NCBI GenBank assembly: GCA_028868995.1 | Contig: JAGWTH010000007.1 | Coordinates: 49,401 to 113,400, forward strand | Source of the DNA: Burkholderiales bacterium | Lineage (GTDB): Bacteria > Pseudomonadota > Gammaproteobacteria > Burkholderiales > Burkholderiaceae_C | Direction of reading: 5' to 3' | DNA length: 64,000 nucleotides | Shown here: positions 8,748 to 17,905 of the stretch, in pieces | Position numbering within the stretch: the stretch's first letter is position 1 | How the letters are laid out: the number at the start of each line of letters is the position of its first letter | Translations under genes and position numbers: made by a program | Notes under the pieces: model-generated | Database searches by the model: none | What the model saw: only the letters and a program-made list of their open reading frames with translations | Told to the model about the DNA's origin: nothing

Positions 8748-10445
8748 ATGGACAAGAAGACCATCCCCATCCGGCCGCTGCGCTCCGCCAACATCACCGA
8801 GGGCAAGTCGCGCGCTCCCAACCGCTCCATGTACTACGGCATGGGCTACAAGGAGACCGACTTCGGCAAGCCGATGGTGGGCGTCGCCAACGGCCACAGC
8901 ACCATCACCCCCTGCAACAGCGGCCTGCAGAAGCTGGCCGACGCCGCGGTCCGAGGCATCGAGGAGGCCGGCGGCAACCCGCAGATCTTCGGCACGCCGA
9001 CCATCTCCGACGGCATGGCCATGGGCACCGAGGGCATGAAGTACTCGCTGGTCAGCCGCGAGGTCATCGCCGACTGCATCGAGACCTGCGTGCAGGGCCA
9101 GTGGATGGACGGCGTGGTGGTCGTGGGCGGCTGCGACAAGAACATGCCCGGCGGCATGATGGGCATGCTGCGCGCCAACGTGCCGGCGATCTACGTCTAC
9201 GGCGGCACCATCCTGCCGGGCAAGTGGAAGGGCCAGGACCTCAACATCGTCAGCGTGTTCGAGGCCGTGGGCCAGAACGCCGCGGGCAAGATCAGCGACC
9301 AGGAGCTCAAGGACATCGAGCAGCACGCCATCCCCGGCACCGGCTCCTGCGGCGGCATGTACACCGCCAACACCATGTCCTCGGCCTTCGAGGCGCTGGG
9401 CCTGTCCCTGCCCTACTCCTCCACCATGGCCAACCCGCACGACGAGAAGCAGAACTCGGCGAAGGAGTCGGCCAAGGTGCTGATGGAGGCCATCCGGATG
9501 GACCTGAAGCCGCGCGACATCGTGACGAAGAAGGCCATCGAGAACGCGGTCGCGGTGATCATGGCCACCGGCGGCTCCACCAATGCGGTGCTGCACTTCC
9601 TGGCGATCGCCCATGCGGCGGGCGTCGAATGGTCCATCGACGACTTCGAGCGCATCCGCAAGCGCACCCCGGTGATCTGCGACCTCAAGCCCTCGGGCAA
9701 GTATCTGGCCGTGGACCTGCACGAGGCCGGCGGCATCCCGCAGGTGATGAAGATCCTGCTGAACGCCGGCCTGCTGCACGGCGACTGCATCACCATCACC
9801 GGCAAGACCGTCGCAGAGACGCTCAAGGACATCCCCGACCAGCCGCGCGCCGACCAGGACGTGATCCGCCCGATCGGCAACCCGATGTACAAGGAAGGCC
9901 ACCTGGCCATCCTCAAGGGCAACCTGTCGCCCGAGGGCGCGGTCGCCAAGATCACCGGCCTGAAGAACCCGGTGATCACCGGCCCGGCACGCGTGTTCGA
10001 CGACGAGCAGTCGGCCCTGCAGGCCATCCTGGACGGCAGGATCAAGGCGGGCGACGTGATGGTGCTGCGCTACCTGGGCCCCAAGGGCGGCCCGGGCATG
10101 CCGGAGATGCTGGCGCCCACGGGCGCGCTGATCGGCGCGGGCCTGGGCGAGAGCGTGGGGCTGATCACCGACGGCCGCTTCTCCGGCGGCACCTGGGGCA
10201 TGGTGGTGGGCCACGTCGCGCCGGAAGCGGCCGCGGGCGGCAACATCGCCCTGGTGAACGAAGGCGACTCGATCACCATCGACGCGCACCAGCTCAAGCT
10301 GCAGCTGAACGTGCCGGACGCGGAAATCGCGCAACGCCGCGCCGCCTGGAAGGCCCCGGCGCCGCGCTACACCCGCGGGGTCCAGGCGAAGTTCGCCTTC
10401 AACGCCTCCAGCGCCAGCAAGGGCGCGGTGCTGGACAACTTCTGA
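8748..10445 (+). CDS. ilvD: Dihydroxy-acid dehydratase
   Basis: This cytoplasmic iron-sulfur enzyme performs the third common step of valine/isoleucine synthesis, from 2,3-dihydroxy acids to 2-oxo acids. The 565-residue protein holds the three cluster cysteines in [16 protein letters not shown] and [14 protein letters not shown], and the C-terminal GRFSGGT motif. The start [13 protein letters not shown] was chosen because it begins the conserved region; the frame is open far upstream but that part overlaps the LysR gene and has no family similarity. No clear Shine-Dalgarno precedes the ATG. Confidence 0.97.
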   Translation: MDKKTIPIRPLRSANITEGKSRAPNRSMYYGMGYKETDFGKPMVGVANGHSTITPCNSGLQKLADAAVRGIEEAGGNPQIFGTPTISDGMAMGTEGMKYSLVSREVIADCIETCVQGQWMDGVVVVGGCDKNMPGGMMGMLRANVPAIYVYGGTILPGKWKGQDLNIVSVFEAVGQNAAGKISDQELKDIEQHAIPGTGSCGGMYTANTMSSAFEALGLSLPYSSTMANPHDEKQNSAKESAKVLMEAIRMDLKPRDIVTKKAIENAVAVIMATGGSTNAVLHFLAIAHAAGVEWSIDDFERIRKRTPVICDLKPSGKYLAVDLHEAGGIPQVMKILLNAGLLHGDCITITGKTVAETLKDIPDQPRADQDVIRPIGNPMYKEGHLAILKGNLSPEGAVAKITGLKNPVITGPARVFDDEQSALQAILDGRIKAGDVMVLRYLGPKGGPGMPEMLAPTGALIGAGLGESVGLITDGRFSGGTWGMVVGHVAPEAAAGGNIALVNEGDSITIDAHQLKLQLNVPDAEIAQRRAAWKAPAPRYTRGVQAKFAFNASSASKGAVLDNF

Positions 10446-10454
10446 GGCGGGTGA

Positions 10455-10488
10455 CCGCCCCGGCCCGCGCCCGCGGGCCCGGGGGCGG
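10455..10488. terminator. GC-rich hairpin between convergent genes
   Basis: A strong inverted repeat (CCGCCCC-GGCCCGC against GCGGGCCCGGGGGCGG, with a two-base bulge) fills the 45 bases between the stop codons of ilvD and the small Trp-rich gene. It has no T-run, so it is only terminator-like. Its place between convergent genes supports a role in ending one or both transcripts. Confidence 0.35.
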
Positions 10489-10490
10489 GC

Positions 10491-10739
10491 TCAGCGCTTG
10501 CCGGAATTCTTGGAGCCCAGCCCCAACTGCTCGCGCTGCTTGTCGATGCGGGCCTGCTTGCGGGCGTCCTCGCGCGCCATGGCCTTGCGCTTGCTGTAGC
10601 CGGAGAAGTCCGCCCAGGTCCACCAGGCGGCGGTCAGTCCGAAGGGGGTCAGGATCACCCACCAGGGCCACATTGCCGGCGGGCCGATCTCCAGGTACTT
10701 CATGACCAGCAGGATGATGCCCAGACCGAGCAGATACAT
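10491..10739 (-). CDS. Small Trp-rich membrane protein (TIGR04438-like)
   Basis: An 82-residue protein with two hydrophobic segments (about residues 2-14 and 22-42) unusually rich in tryptophan (MWPWWVIL, AAWWTWADFSGYSKRKA). A strongly basic and charged C-terminal tail follows. This matches the small Trp-rich protein family of Burkholderiales, of unknown function. It is convergent with ilvD and divergent from the cytochrome c gene, and appears to be a single-gene unit. Confidence 0.82.
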   Translation of the reverse strand: MYLLGLGIILLVMKYLEIGPPAMWPWWVILTPFGLTAAWWTWADFSGYSKRKAMAREDARKQARIDKQREQLGLGSKNSGKR

Positions 10740-10791
10740 GCGCCCTCCAACTCCTTGAATCCTTCATGGCCGGCAGGTCAACGCCGGTCCC

Positions 10792-10797
10792 TACAAT
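10792..10797 (+). promoter_or_regulatory. Candidate -10 box for the cytochrome c gene
   Basis: TACAAT lies 40 bases before the cytochrome c ATG in otherwise GC-rich DNA. No convincing -35 element is visible at 16-18 bases, so this is a tentative sigma-70 assignment. Confidence 0.35.
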
Positions 10798-10836
10798 AGC
10801 GTTGAAGCACTGTAACCCAACCAGCGAGGATCCCCC

Positions 10837-11148
10837 ATGAAACGTGCCCTGTTGGCCCTGGCCGCCCTGTCCGTCTTGTCCGTGCCCGCCCTGGCGGCCA
10901 ATGAAATGGCCCTGGCCCAGTCCAAGAACTGCCTGGCCTGCCACGCGGTCGACAAGAAGCTGGTCGGCCCCGCCTACAAGGACGTGGCCGCCAAGTACGC
11001 CGGCCAGAAGGACGCCGTGGACAAGCTGGCCAGCAAGATCATGAAGGGCGGCTCCGGCGTCTGGGGCCCGGTCCCCATGCCCGCCAACGCCCAGGTGAAC
11101 GAAGCCGAGGCGAAGCGCCTGGCGGCCTGGGTGCTGTCGCTGAAGTAA
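10837..11148 (+). CDS. Periplasmic c-type cytochrome (class I, c551/c552-like)
   Basis: A 103-residue monohaem cytochrome. A signal peptide (residues 1-20, cut after ALA) sends it to the periplasm. CLACH at 32-36 binds haem, and Met81 in GPVPMPAN is the expected sixth ligand. The mature size of about 83 residues fits the c551 family of small electron carriers serving terminal oxidases or reductases. It stands alone with its own -10 box and a strong terminator. The partner oxidase is not in this window. Confidence 0.93.
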   Translation: MKRALLALAALSVLSVPALAANEMALAQSKNCLACHAVDKKLVGPAYKDVAAKYAGQKDAVDKLASKIMKGGSGVWGPVPMPANAQVNEAEAKRLAAWVLSLK

Positions 11149-11163
11149 GCCCGCGGCTCGCAT

Positions 11164-11193
11164 GCAAAAGGCCCGCTCGCGCGGGCCTTTTGC
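11164..11193. terminator. Bidirectional intrinsic terminator
   Basis: A perfect 13-bp stem (GCAAAAGGCCCGC and its complement) closes a TCGC tetraloop. A T-run is formed on both strands by the A/T ends of the stem. It lies between the convergent cytochrome c and acetyl-CoA synthetase genes and would stop transcription in both directions. Confidence 0.9.
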
Positions 11194-11226
11194 GTTTCCG
11201 GCCAGCCGCTGCGCGGCCGCCCCCGG

Positions 11227-13212
11227 TCAGTTGTTCTGCGCCAACTGGTCCAGGATCGCCGGGTTCTCCAGCGTCGTCGTGTCCTGGGTGATCTGTTCGC
11301 CCTTGGCGATGCTGCGCAGCAGGCGGCGCATGATCTTGCCGCTGCGGGTCTTGGGCAGGTTGTCGCCGAAGCGGATGTCCTTGGGCTTGGCGATCGGGCC
11401 GATCTCCTTGGCCACCCAGTTGCGCAGCTCGTTGGCGATCTGCTTCGCCTCCTCGCCCGTGGGGCGCGGGCGCTTGAGCACCACGAAGGCGCAAACGGCC
11501 TCGCCGGTCAGGTCGTCCGGACGTCCCACCACCGCGGCCTCGGCCACCAGGTCGGTCTTGGAGACCAGCGCCGACTCGATCTCCATGGTGCCCAGGCGGT
11601 GGCCGGAGACGTTCAGCACGTCGTCGATGCGGCCGGTGATGCGGAAGTAGCCAGTCTTCGCGTCGCGCACCGCGCCGTCGCCGGCCAGGTACAGCCGGCC
11701 CCCCATCTCCTCGGGGAAATAGCTCTTCTTGAAGCGCTCCGGGTCGCCCCAGATGGTGCGGATCATGGACGGCCAGGGCCGCTTGATCACCAGCATGCCG
11801 CCGGAGCCGTTGGGGATGTCCTTGCCGGTCTCGTCGACGATGGCGGCCATGATGCCCGGCAGCGGCAGGGTGCAGGAGCCCGGCACCAGCGGCGTGGCGC
11901 CCGGCAGCGGCGTGATCACGTGGCCGCCGGTCTCGGTCTGCCAGAAGGTGTCCACGATCGGGCAGCGCTCGCCGCCCACGTTCCGGTGGTACCACATCCA
12001 GGCCTCGGGGTTGATCGGCTCGCCCACCGTGCCCAGGATGCGCAGCGAGCCGAGGTCCCAGTTCCTCGGGTGCACTTTCTCGTCGGTCTCGGCCGCCTTG
12101 ATCAGCGAGCGGATCGCCGTGGGCGCCGTGTAGAACACCGTCACCTTGTGCTGGGCGATCATCTGCCAGAAGCGGCCCGCGTGCGGGAAGGTCGGGATGC
12201 CCTCGAAGATCAGCTGGGTCGCGCCGGCGGCCAGCGGGCCGTAGGCGACATAGGTGTGGCCGGTGATCCAGCCGATGTCGGCGGTGCACCAGAACAGGTC
12301 CTCGGGCCGGATGTCGAAGGTCCAGTCCATGGTGAGCTTGGCCCACAGCAGGTAGCCGCCGGTGGAGTGCTGCACGCCCTTGGGCTTGCCGGTGGAGCCC
12401 GAGGTGTAGAGGATGAACAGCGGGTGCTCCGCGTTGACCGGCTCCGGCTTGCACTCGGTGGGCTGGCCCCGGAGCGCCTCGTCGAAGGTCTTGTCGCGGC
12501 CCGCGACCATGTTGCAGGCGGTGGGCGTTCGCATGTACACCAGCACCGACTTCACCGACTCGCAGCCGCCCATGGCGAGCGCCTCGTCGACGATGGACTT
12601 CAGGCCCATCTCCTTGCCGCCGCGCATCTGGTAGTTGGCGGTGATGATCGCCACGGCGCCGGCGTCGATGACGCGCTCGTGGATGGACTTGGCGGAGAAG
12701 CCGCCGAACACCACGCTGTGCGTCGCGCCGATGCGCGCGCAGGCCTGCATGGCCACCACGCCCTCCACGCCCATGGGCATGTAGATGACGACCCGGTCGC
12801 CCTTGCGGATGCCCTGGGCCTTGAGCGCATTGGCGAACTGGCCCACGCGGGCGAGCAGCTCCTTGTAGGTGATCCGGCTGACCTGGCCGTCATCGGACTC
12901 GAAGACGATGGCGGTCTTGTTCTCCACCGGCGTGCCGATGTGCCGGTCCAGGCAGTTGGCGCTGGCGTTGAGCTCGCCGTCCGCGAACCACTTGTAGAAC
13001 GGGGCGTTCGACTCGTCCAGCACCTGGGTGAAGGGCCGGGTCCACCGCACGTTCTCTCGGGCCTGGCGCGCCCAGAAGCCCTCGAAGTCGCGCTCGGCCT
13101 CCTGGCACAGCGCCTGGTAGGCGGCCATGCCGGAGATGCGCGCGGCCTTGACGGTGGCCTCGCTCGGGGGGAACACGCGGTTTTCGACCAGGACGGACTC
13201 GATGGCGCTCAT
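11227..13212 (-). CDS. acs: Acetyl-CoA synthetase
   Basis: Forms acetyl-CoA from acetate, ATP and CoA. At 661 residues it matches the Acs family. The N-terminal ACAS region is followed by the P-loop [20 protein letters not shown] (about residues 268-287), the [11 protein letters not shown] motif near 420, and the C-terminal [11 protein letters not shown] whose Lys is the usual acetylation control site. It stands alone between a terminator and a divergent promoter region shared with a UPF0114 gene. It links functionally to the malonate operon, which also ends in acetyl-CoA. Confidence 0.97.
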   Translation of the reverse strand: MSAIESVLVENRVFPPSEATVKAARISGMAAYQALCQEAERDFEGFWARQARENVRWTRPFTQVLDESNAPFYKWFADGELNASANCLDRHIGTPVENKTAIVFESDDGQVSRITYKELLARVGQFANALKAQGIRKGDRVVIYMPMGVEGVVAMQACARIGATHSVVFGGFSAKSIHERVIDAGAVAIITANYQMRGGKEMGLKSIVDEALAMGGCESVKSVLVYMRTPTACNMVAGRDKTFDEALRGQPTECKPEPVNAEHPLFILYTSGSTGKPKGVQHSTGGYLLWAKLTMDWTFDIRPEDLFWCTADIGWITGHTYVAYGPLAAGATQLIFEGIPTFPHAGRFWQMIAQHKVTVFYTAPTAIRSLIKAAETDEKVHPRNWDLGSLRILGTVGEPINPEAWMWYHRNVGGERCPIVDTFWQTETGGHVITPLPGATPLVPGSCTLPLPGIMAAIVDETGKDIPNGSGGMLVIKRPWPSMIRTIWGDPERFKKSYFPEEMGGRLYLAGDGAVRDAKTGYFRITGRIDDVLNVSGHRLGTMEIESALVSKTDLVAEAAVVGRPDDLTGEAVCAFVVLKRPRPTGEEAKQIANELRNWVAKEIGPIAKPKDIRFGDNLPKTRSGKIMRRLLRSIAKGEQITQDTTTLENPAILDQLAQNN

Positions 13213-13318
13213 GCTTGTCTCCGAAGGGGATGGAATTTCGCGCTACTGTCGGACGAGGCACTTACAGGCCACTGACGGGGCGCTTCAGGGCCGAATCTAC
13301 CCTGCCAGGCGCGGAATT

Positions 13319-13324
13319 TACAAT
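13319..13324 (+). promoter_or_regulatory. Candidate -10 box for the UPF0114 gene
   Basis: TACAAT lies 33 bases before the ATG of the UPF0114 gene in the 144-base divergent region shared with acs. No clear -35 sequence is seen. Confidence 0.35.
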
Positions 13325-13356
13325 CTTCCTCCACCCGACCCGCACCCGCCCGACCG

Positions 13357-13974
13357 ATGCAGAAAGACCCTGGACCGAGCCGCTCCTCGCCGCTGCGCCC
13401 GCTGCCCAGCCTGATCTTCGCCAGCCGGTGGCTGCAGCTGCCCCTGTACCTGGGGCTGATCGCCGCCCAGGCCGTGTACGTGGTCCATTTCCTGGTGGAA
13501 CTGTGGCACCTCGTCTCGGCCGCCGCGGGCAGCCAGGCGGCCCTGCAGCAGCTGGTGTCCAGCATCGGCTACAAGGCGCCGGCCGGGGAACTGCCGGCGT
13601 TCAACGAAACCATCATCATGCTGGTGGTGCTGGCGCTGATCGACGTGGTGATGATCTCCAACCTGCTGATCATGGTGATCGTCGGCGGCTACGAGACCTT
13701 CGTCAGCCGCATGAACCTGGAGGGCCACCCGGACCAGCCCGAATGGCTCAGCCACGTGAACGCCTCGGTGCTCAAGGTGAAGCTGGGGACCGCCATCATC
13801 GGCATCTCCTCGATCCACCTGCTCAAGACCTTCATCAACGCCGATGCCTACAGCGAGAAGGTGCTGATCGCGCAGACCGCCATCCACATCACCTTCCTGC
13901 TTTCCGCGTTGGCCATCGCCCTCACCGACCGGGTCATGGCGCCCGCGCCGCACGGCAACCGCGAAGAGCTCTGA
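13357..13974 (+). CDS. UPF0114 (YqhA-like) integral membrane protein
   Basis: A 205-residue membrane protein with about four hydrophobic helices (near residues 25-50, 80-110, 145-165 and 170-190). The conserved LIDVVMISNLLIMVIVGGYE and KLGTAIIGISSIHLL segments mark the UPF0114 family. E. coli YqhA is a member and its function is unsettled. It is divergent from acs and convergent with fumC, with 22 bases between stop codons. Confidence 0.85.
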   Translation: MQKDPGPSRSSPLRPLPSLIFASRWLQLPLYLGLIAAQAVYVVHFLVELWHLVSAAAGSQAALQQLVSSIGYKAPAGELPAFNETIIMLVVLALIDVVMISNLLIMVIVGGYETFVSRMNLEGHPDQPEWLSHVNASVLKVKLGTAIIGISSIHLLKTFINADAYSEKVLIAQTAIHITFLLSALAIALTDRVMAPAPHGNREEL

Positions 13975-13996
13975 GCGCCGCGGCGGCGCCCGCGCC

Positions 13997-15382
13997 CTAG
14001 GGGCCGGTCATGCGCTCCGGCCGCACCCACCGGTCGAACTGCTCGCCGGTCACGAAGCCGGAGGCGACCGCCGCCTCGCGCAGGCTGGTGCCCTCCCGGT
14101 GCGCCTTCTTGGCGATGGCCGCCGCCTTGTCGTAGCCGATGTGGGGGTTGAGCGCGGTCACCAGCATCAGCGAGCGTCCGACCAGTTCGGCGATGCGCGC
14201 GCGGTCGGGCTCGATGCCCACGGCGCAATGGTCGTTGAAGCTGCGCATCCCGTCGGCCAGCAGGCGCACGCTCTGCAGGAAGTTGTGGGCGATCATGGGC
14301 CGGAACACGTTCAGCTCGAAATTGCCCGAGGCGCCGCCGAAGTTGATGGCGACGTCGTTGCCGAACACCTGGCAGCACAGCATGGTCACCGCCTCGCTCT
14401 GGGTCGGGTTGACCTTGCCCGGCATGATCGACGAGCCCGGCTCGTTCTCGGGGATCGTGATCTCGCCGATGCCGCTGCGCGGGCCGCTGGCCAGCCAGCG
14501 CACGTCGTTGGCGATCTTCATCAGGCTGGCCGCGAGTGTCTTGAGCGCGCCGTGCGCATGCACCAGCGCGTCGGCCGCGGCCATCACCTCGAACTTGCTG
14601 GGCGCGCTCACCAGCGGCAGGCCGGTCAGGCGGGCCAGCTCCGCGGCGACCTGTTCGGCGTAGCCCGGCGGCGCGTTCAGCCCGGTGCCCACGGCGGTGC
14701 CGCCCAGGGCCAGCTCGCACAGGTGCGGCAGGGCCGCCTCCAGGTGGCGCTCGCACTGCGCGAGCTGCGCGACGTAGCCGGAGAACTCCTGGCCCAGCGT
14801 GAGCGGCGTGGCGTCCTGCAGGTGGGTGCGGCCGATCTTCACGATGTCGCGGAATGCCTCGGACTTCGCCGCGAGCGTGGCCTTCAGCCGCGCCAGCGAA
14901 GGCAGCAGCCGGTGGCGGATGGTGTCGACGGCGGCCAGGTGCATGGCCGTGGGATAGACGTCGTTGGACGACTGGCTCTTGTTCACGTCGTCGTTGGGGT
15001 GCACCAGGCGCCCCTCCCCGCGCGGCCCGCCCAGCAGCTCGCTGGCGCGGTTGGCCAGCACCTCGTTCACGTTCATGTTGGTCTGGGTGCCCGAGCCGGT
15101 CTGCCAGACCACCAGCGGGAATTCCCGGTCGTGGCGGCCGGCCAGCACCTCGTCGGCGGCGGCCACGATGGCGGCCGCCTTGCGCGCATCCAGCAGGCCC
15201 AGCGCCTGGTTGACGAGGGCCGAGGACCGCTTGACCTGCACCAGCGCGCGCAGGATCTCGGGGGGCTGGCGCTCCCCCGAGATGTCGAAGTTGCGCCGCG
15301 AGCGCTCGGTCTGCGCGCCCCACAGGCGCTCGGCGGGCACCTCGACGGGTCCGAAGGTGTCGTGTTCGATGCGGATGGCCAT
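13997..15382 (-). CDS. fumC: Fumarase C (class II, iron-independent)
   Basis: Hydrates fumarate to L-malate in the citric acid cycle without an iron-sulfur cluster. The 461-residue protein has the superfamily signature [24 protein letters not shown] near residue 130 and [10 protein letters not shown] near 185. It is a complete homotetramer-type subunit. A class I fumarase lies about 2.5 kb away on the other strand, so the genome has both an oxidation-resistant and an iron-dependent version. Confidence 0.96.
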   Translation of the reverse strand: MAIRIEHDTFGPVEVPAERLWGAQTERSRRNFDISGERQPPEILRALVQVKRSSALVNQALGLLDARKAAAIVAAADEVLAGRHDREFPLVVWQTGSGTQTNMNVNEVLANRASELLGGPRGEGRLVHPNDDVNKSQSSNDVYPTAMHLAAVDTIRHRLLPSLARLKATLAAKSEAFRDIVKIGRTHLQDATPLTLGQEFSGYVAQLAQCERHLEAALPHLCELALGGTAVGTGLNAPPGYAEQVAAELARLTGLPLVSAPSKFEVMAAADALVHAHGALKTLAASLMKIANDVRWLASGPRSGIGEITIPENEPGSSIMPGKVNPTQSEAVTMLCCQVFGNDVAINFGGASGNFELNVFRPMIAHNFLQSVRLLADGMRSFNDHCAVGIEPDRARIAELVGRSLMLVTALNPHIGYDKAAAIAKKAHREGTSLREAAVASGFVTGEQFDRWVRPERMTGP

Positions 15383-15506
15383 GCGCCCACCTTAGCACCC
15401 AAGGCGGCTGCCGTGGCAGCCGGCAGGGGGCCCGCTCCCGTCGGCCCGCAGGCGCCGCGTGTCGCGCCGCAGCCACGCCAGCAACCGTCCAGCCGGGTTC
15501 CGTGCG

Positions 15507-15539
15507 TATAGTGGTCCGGCGCGCGCGAGCGCGCGGACC
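15507..15539 (+). promoter_or_regulatory. Candidate -10 box and long hairpin upstream of the chemoreceptor gene
   Basis: TATAGT at 15507-15512 resembles a -10 box. It is followed at once by an inverted repeat (GGTCCGGCGCGC, GCGA loop, GCGCGCGGACC; one bulge) at 15513-15539. If transcription starts here, the chemoreceptor mRNA would begin with this stable hairpin about 30 bases before the start codon. Its role, whether in stability or translation, is open. Confidence 0.3.
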
Positions 15540-15571
15540 GGCCCGCCTGAGGCCGGCACCTGGAGATGTCG

Positions 15572-17158
15572 ATGGGGAAGACTTTCTTCGCACCCGCCTA
15601 CTGGGTGCTCGGCCGCCTGAGCTTTTCCGGCGGCTACCTGCTGCTGGGCCTGATGTTCGTGCTGCCGCTGGCGGTGCTGGGCTTCGCCCCCGGCCCGCAT
15701 GCCGAGGTCCTGGCCGCCGCGGGAGCGCTGCTGGCGCTGGCCTGGTACATGCTGACCGGCCAGGCCCTGTTCATGTCGCTGGGCATCCGGCGCCTCATCC
15801 GGGTGACGGAACGCGTCGCCAGCGGCGAGCTGGTCACCGAAGACCATCGCGCCCGGCACGAGAGCGAGCGCAACGATTCGGCCCGGCTCTGGGGCTCGAT
15901 CATGAAGATGAACGCCAGCCTGGCCGCGATCGTGCAGCAGGTGCGCGCCAGCTCGGAATCGATCGCCGCCGGCGCCCGCGCAATCGCCGAGGGCGGCATG
16001 CAGCTGTCGCAGCGCACGCACGAACAGGCCGCGTCGCTCGAGGAGACCGCTTCCGGCATGGAGCAGCTGGCCGCCACCGCCCGGCAGAACGCCGACAACT
16101 GCGCCCGGGCCACCGAGCTGGCGGGCGCCTCCCGCGCCGTCGCGACCGAGGCGTCCCAGCGCCTGCGGGAGGCCGCCACGACCATGAAGGAGATCGACGA
16201 CAGCTCGAAGCGCGTGGCGGAGATCCTCGCCACCGTGGAGGGGATCGCCTTCCAGACCAACATCCTGGCGCTGAACGCCGCCATCGAGGCCGCGCGCGCC
16301 GGCCACCAGGGCCGCGGCTTCGCCGTCGTGGCGGGCGAGGTGCGCAGCCTCGCGCAGCGCAGCGCCGACGCGGCCCGGGAGATCCAGGCCCTGGTGGGCC
16401 AGTCCACCGCCAGCGTGCAGAAGGGCCGCACGCTGGTGGGGGCGGCGGCGACCACCATGGAACAGGTGATGGGCAGCGCGGAGCAGATGACGCAGGTGAT
16501 CGCCGATATCGCGCGCGCGTCCCGGGAACAGAGCTCTGGCGTGGAGGAGATCACCCACGCGATCGCGCAGGTCGACAGCGCGACCCAGCACAACGCGGCC
16601 CTGGTGGAGGAATCCACCAGCGCCGCGGAGTCCTTCCAGCGCGAGGCCCGCGAGCTGCAGGAGGTGGTCGGCCGCTTCAAGACGGACCGCAGCGCCGATC
16701 GCGGCCGGGTGGTGTCCCTGGTGAAGGCCGGCGCCCGGCACATGCGCGAGCACGGCGTGCCGCAGGCCTGTCGCGATTTCATGGACCGCCAGGCGGGCTT
16801 CTTCCGCGGCGAGGACTACCTGTTCGTGCTGGACATGAACCACACGGTGCTTTCCTATCCGCCCGATCCCGCGGCCGTCGGCCGCAACGACCGCGACGCA
16901 CGCGACGCCTACGGCAAGCTGTTCTCGCGCGACACCGTGGAGCTGGCCAGGACGTCCGGCTCGGGATGGGTCGACTACCACATGACCAACCCGCGCTCCG
17001 GGCGGGTGGAGCCGAAGTCGGTGTACTGCGAGCGGGTCGGCGACGTCATCGTCGGCTGCGGCATTTACCGCAGCGAAGAGGCACCGGTGGCGCCTGCAGC
17101 CACCGCGCAGCCTGCCGCCTACCTCGAATCGTCCTGGCCGCGGCTGGGCCAGGCCTGA
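15572..17158 (+). CDS. Methyl-accepting chemotaxis protein with C-terminal Cache-like domain
   Basis: A receptor of 528 residues. Two membrane helices lie at about residues 14-35 and 45-70 with only a short periplasmic loop. A HAMP-like linker and a long helical signalling domain follow, with the conserved hairpin tip [20 protein letters not shown]. The last 130 residues after the signalling coil (from about [15 protein letters not shown]) resemble a single Cache domain ([27 protein letters not shown]), so the sensor sits in the cytoplasm after the output domain. The start at 15572 was chosen because GGAG lies six bases upstream; the ATG at 15566 directly abuts it. No pentapeptide CheR tether is seen at the C-terminus. 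Confidence 0.88.
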   Translation: MGKTFFAPAYWVLGRLSFSGGYLLLGLMFVLPLAVLGFAPGPHAEVLAAAGALLALAWYMLTGQALFMSLGIRRLIRVTERVASGELVTEDHRARHESERNDSARLWGSIMKMNASLAAIVQQVRASSESIAAGARAIAEGGMQLSQRTHEQAASLEETASGMEQLAATARQNADNCARATELAGASRAVATEASQRLREAATTMKEIDDSSKRVAEILATVEGIAFQTNILALNAAIEAARAGHQGRGFAVVAGEVRSLAQRSADAAREIQALVGQSTASVQKGRTLVGAAATTMEQVMGSAEQMTQVIADIARASREQSSGVEEITHAIAQVDSATQHNAALVEESTSAAESFQREARELQEVVGRFKTDRSADRGRVVSLVKAGARHMREHGVPQACRDFMDRQAGFFRGEDYLFVLDMNHTVLSYPPDPAAVGRNDRDARDAYGKLFSRDTVELARTSGSGWVDYHMTNPRSGRVEPKSVYCERVGDVIVGCGIYRSEEAPVAPAATAQPAAYLESSWPRLGQA

Positions 17159-17177
17159 GCACCGGCCCGACCGACCC

Positions 17178-17753
17178 CTAGCGCGACCAGGCGCGCTGCA
17201 GTTCCTCGCGCTGCTTGGGCGTGAGCACGGCGTCGATGTGCTTGCGCATCTCGATCATGTTGTCGAACATCTGCTTCTGCAGGGCCGCAATCGCGTCGTA
17301 GTTCTTGCGCGCGGCCTGGTCGTCGAAGGGCTTGCCCAGGTCCTGTTCGCCGTTCCACATCGCGCTGTGCATGGCCTGCATCAGGGGCCATTGCTTCTTC
17401 CAGAAGTCCTGCCGGGCCTGGTCGATCGCCTTGCGCTGGTCGGCGGTGAGGTCGCTCAGGCCGTAGAGGGCGCCATGGCCACCCCAGCCGCCCATCATCC
17501 CGGGGCCATAGCCGCCCATCATGCCGGGACCGTAACCGCCGCCCGGACCCCAGCCGCCGCCCATCATGCCCGGGCCGTAACCGCCGCCGGGGCCGTAGCC
17601 GCCCATCATGCCGGGGCCATAGCCGCCGCCCGGACCCCAGCCGCCGCCCATCATGCCGGGGCCGTAACCGGGGCCGTAACCCGGGCTGGGTTGGGCGAGC
17701 GCGGCGGTGCCCAGCACCGCGGCGGCGGCGATGGCAATCCACTTCTCCTTCAT
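17178..17753 (-). CDS. Spy/CpxP-like periplasmic protein with Met/Gly/Tyr/Pro repeats
   Basis: A 191-residue secreted protein. A signal peptide (to about residue 20, ALAQ) precedes a repeat region (about 21-95) built from GPGMMGG, GWGPGGG and GYGPG units. The helical C-terminal half carries two LTxxQ motifs (LTADQRKAI and LTPKQREEL), the mark of the Spy/CpxP/CnrX group of metal- and stress-responsive periplasmic proteins. The start at 17753 has AGGAG five bases upstream. The Met-Met pairs could bind soft metals such as Cu(I), which is inference. It is convergent with the chemoreceptor gene. Confidence 0.82.
   Translation of the reverse strand: MKEKWIAIAAAAVLGTAALAQPSPGYGPGYGPGMMGGGWGPGGGYGPGMMGGYGPGGGYGPGMMGGGWGPGGGYGPGMMGGYGPGMMGGWGGHGALYGLSDLTADQRKAIDQARQDFWKKQWPLMQAMHSAMWNGEQDLGKPFDDQAARKNYDAIAALQKQMFDNMIEMRKHIDAVLTPKQREELQRAWSR
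17511..17684 (-). repeat. Tandem 87-bp repeat inside the Spy-like gene
   Basis: The stretches 17511-17597 and 17598-17684 are near-identical tandem copies of an 87-base unit (29 codons). Each contains two smaller GCCCATCATGCC blocks that encode MMG. Copies differ mainly at third codon positions. The structure suggests expansion by unequal crossing-over or slippage with the reading frame kept. Confidence 0.75.
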
Positions 17754-17905
17754 GGCAGCTCCTTTCATGCGTGACGCAGCGACGATAGGACGCGCTGCCG
17801 GCCCCCCGTTTGATCCACGTCAGGCGCCCCCTGGCCCGCGCCGCCGCCGGTCCGCCCGCGGCCAGCTGAGATAATCGCCCCGATCCCGCTCCCACTCCCC
17901 GCACC

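Noticed and set aside
17481..17690. CRISPR-like short repeats
   Set aside because: The repeats are in-frame coding units of a Gly/Met-rich protein, with no unique spacers and no cas genes nearby.
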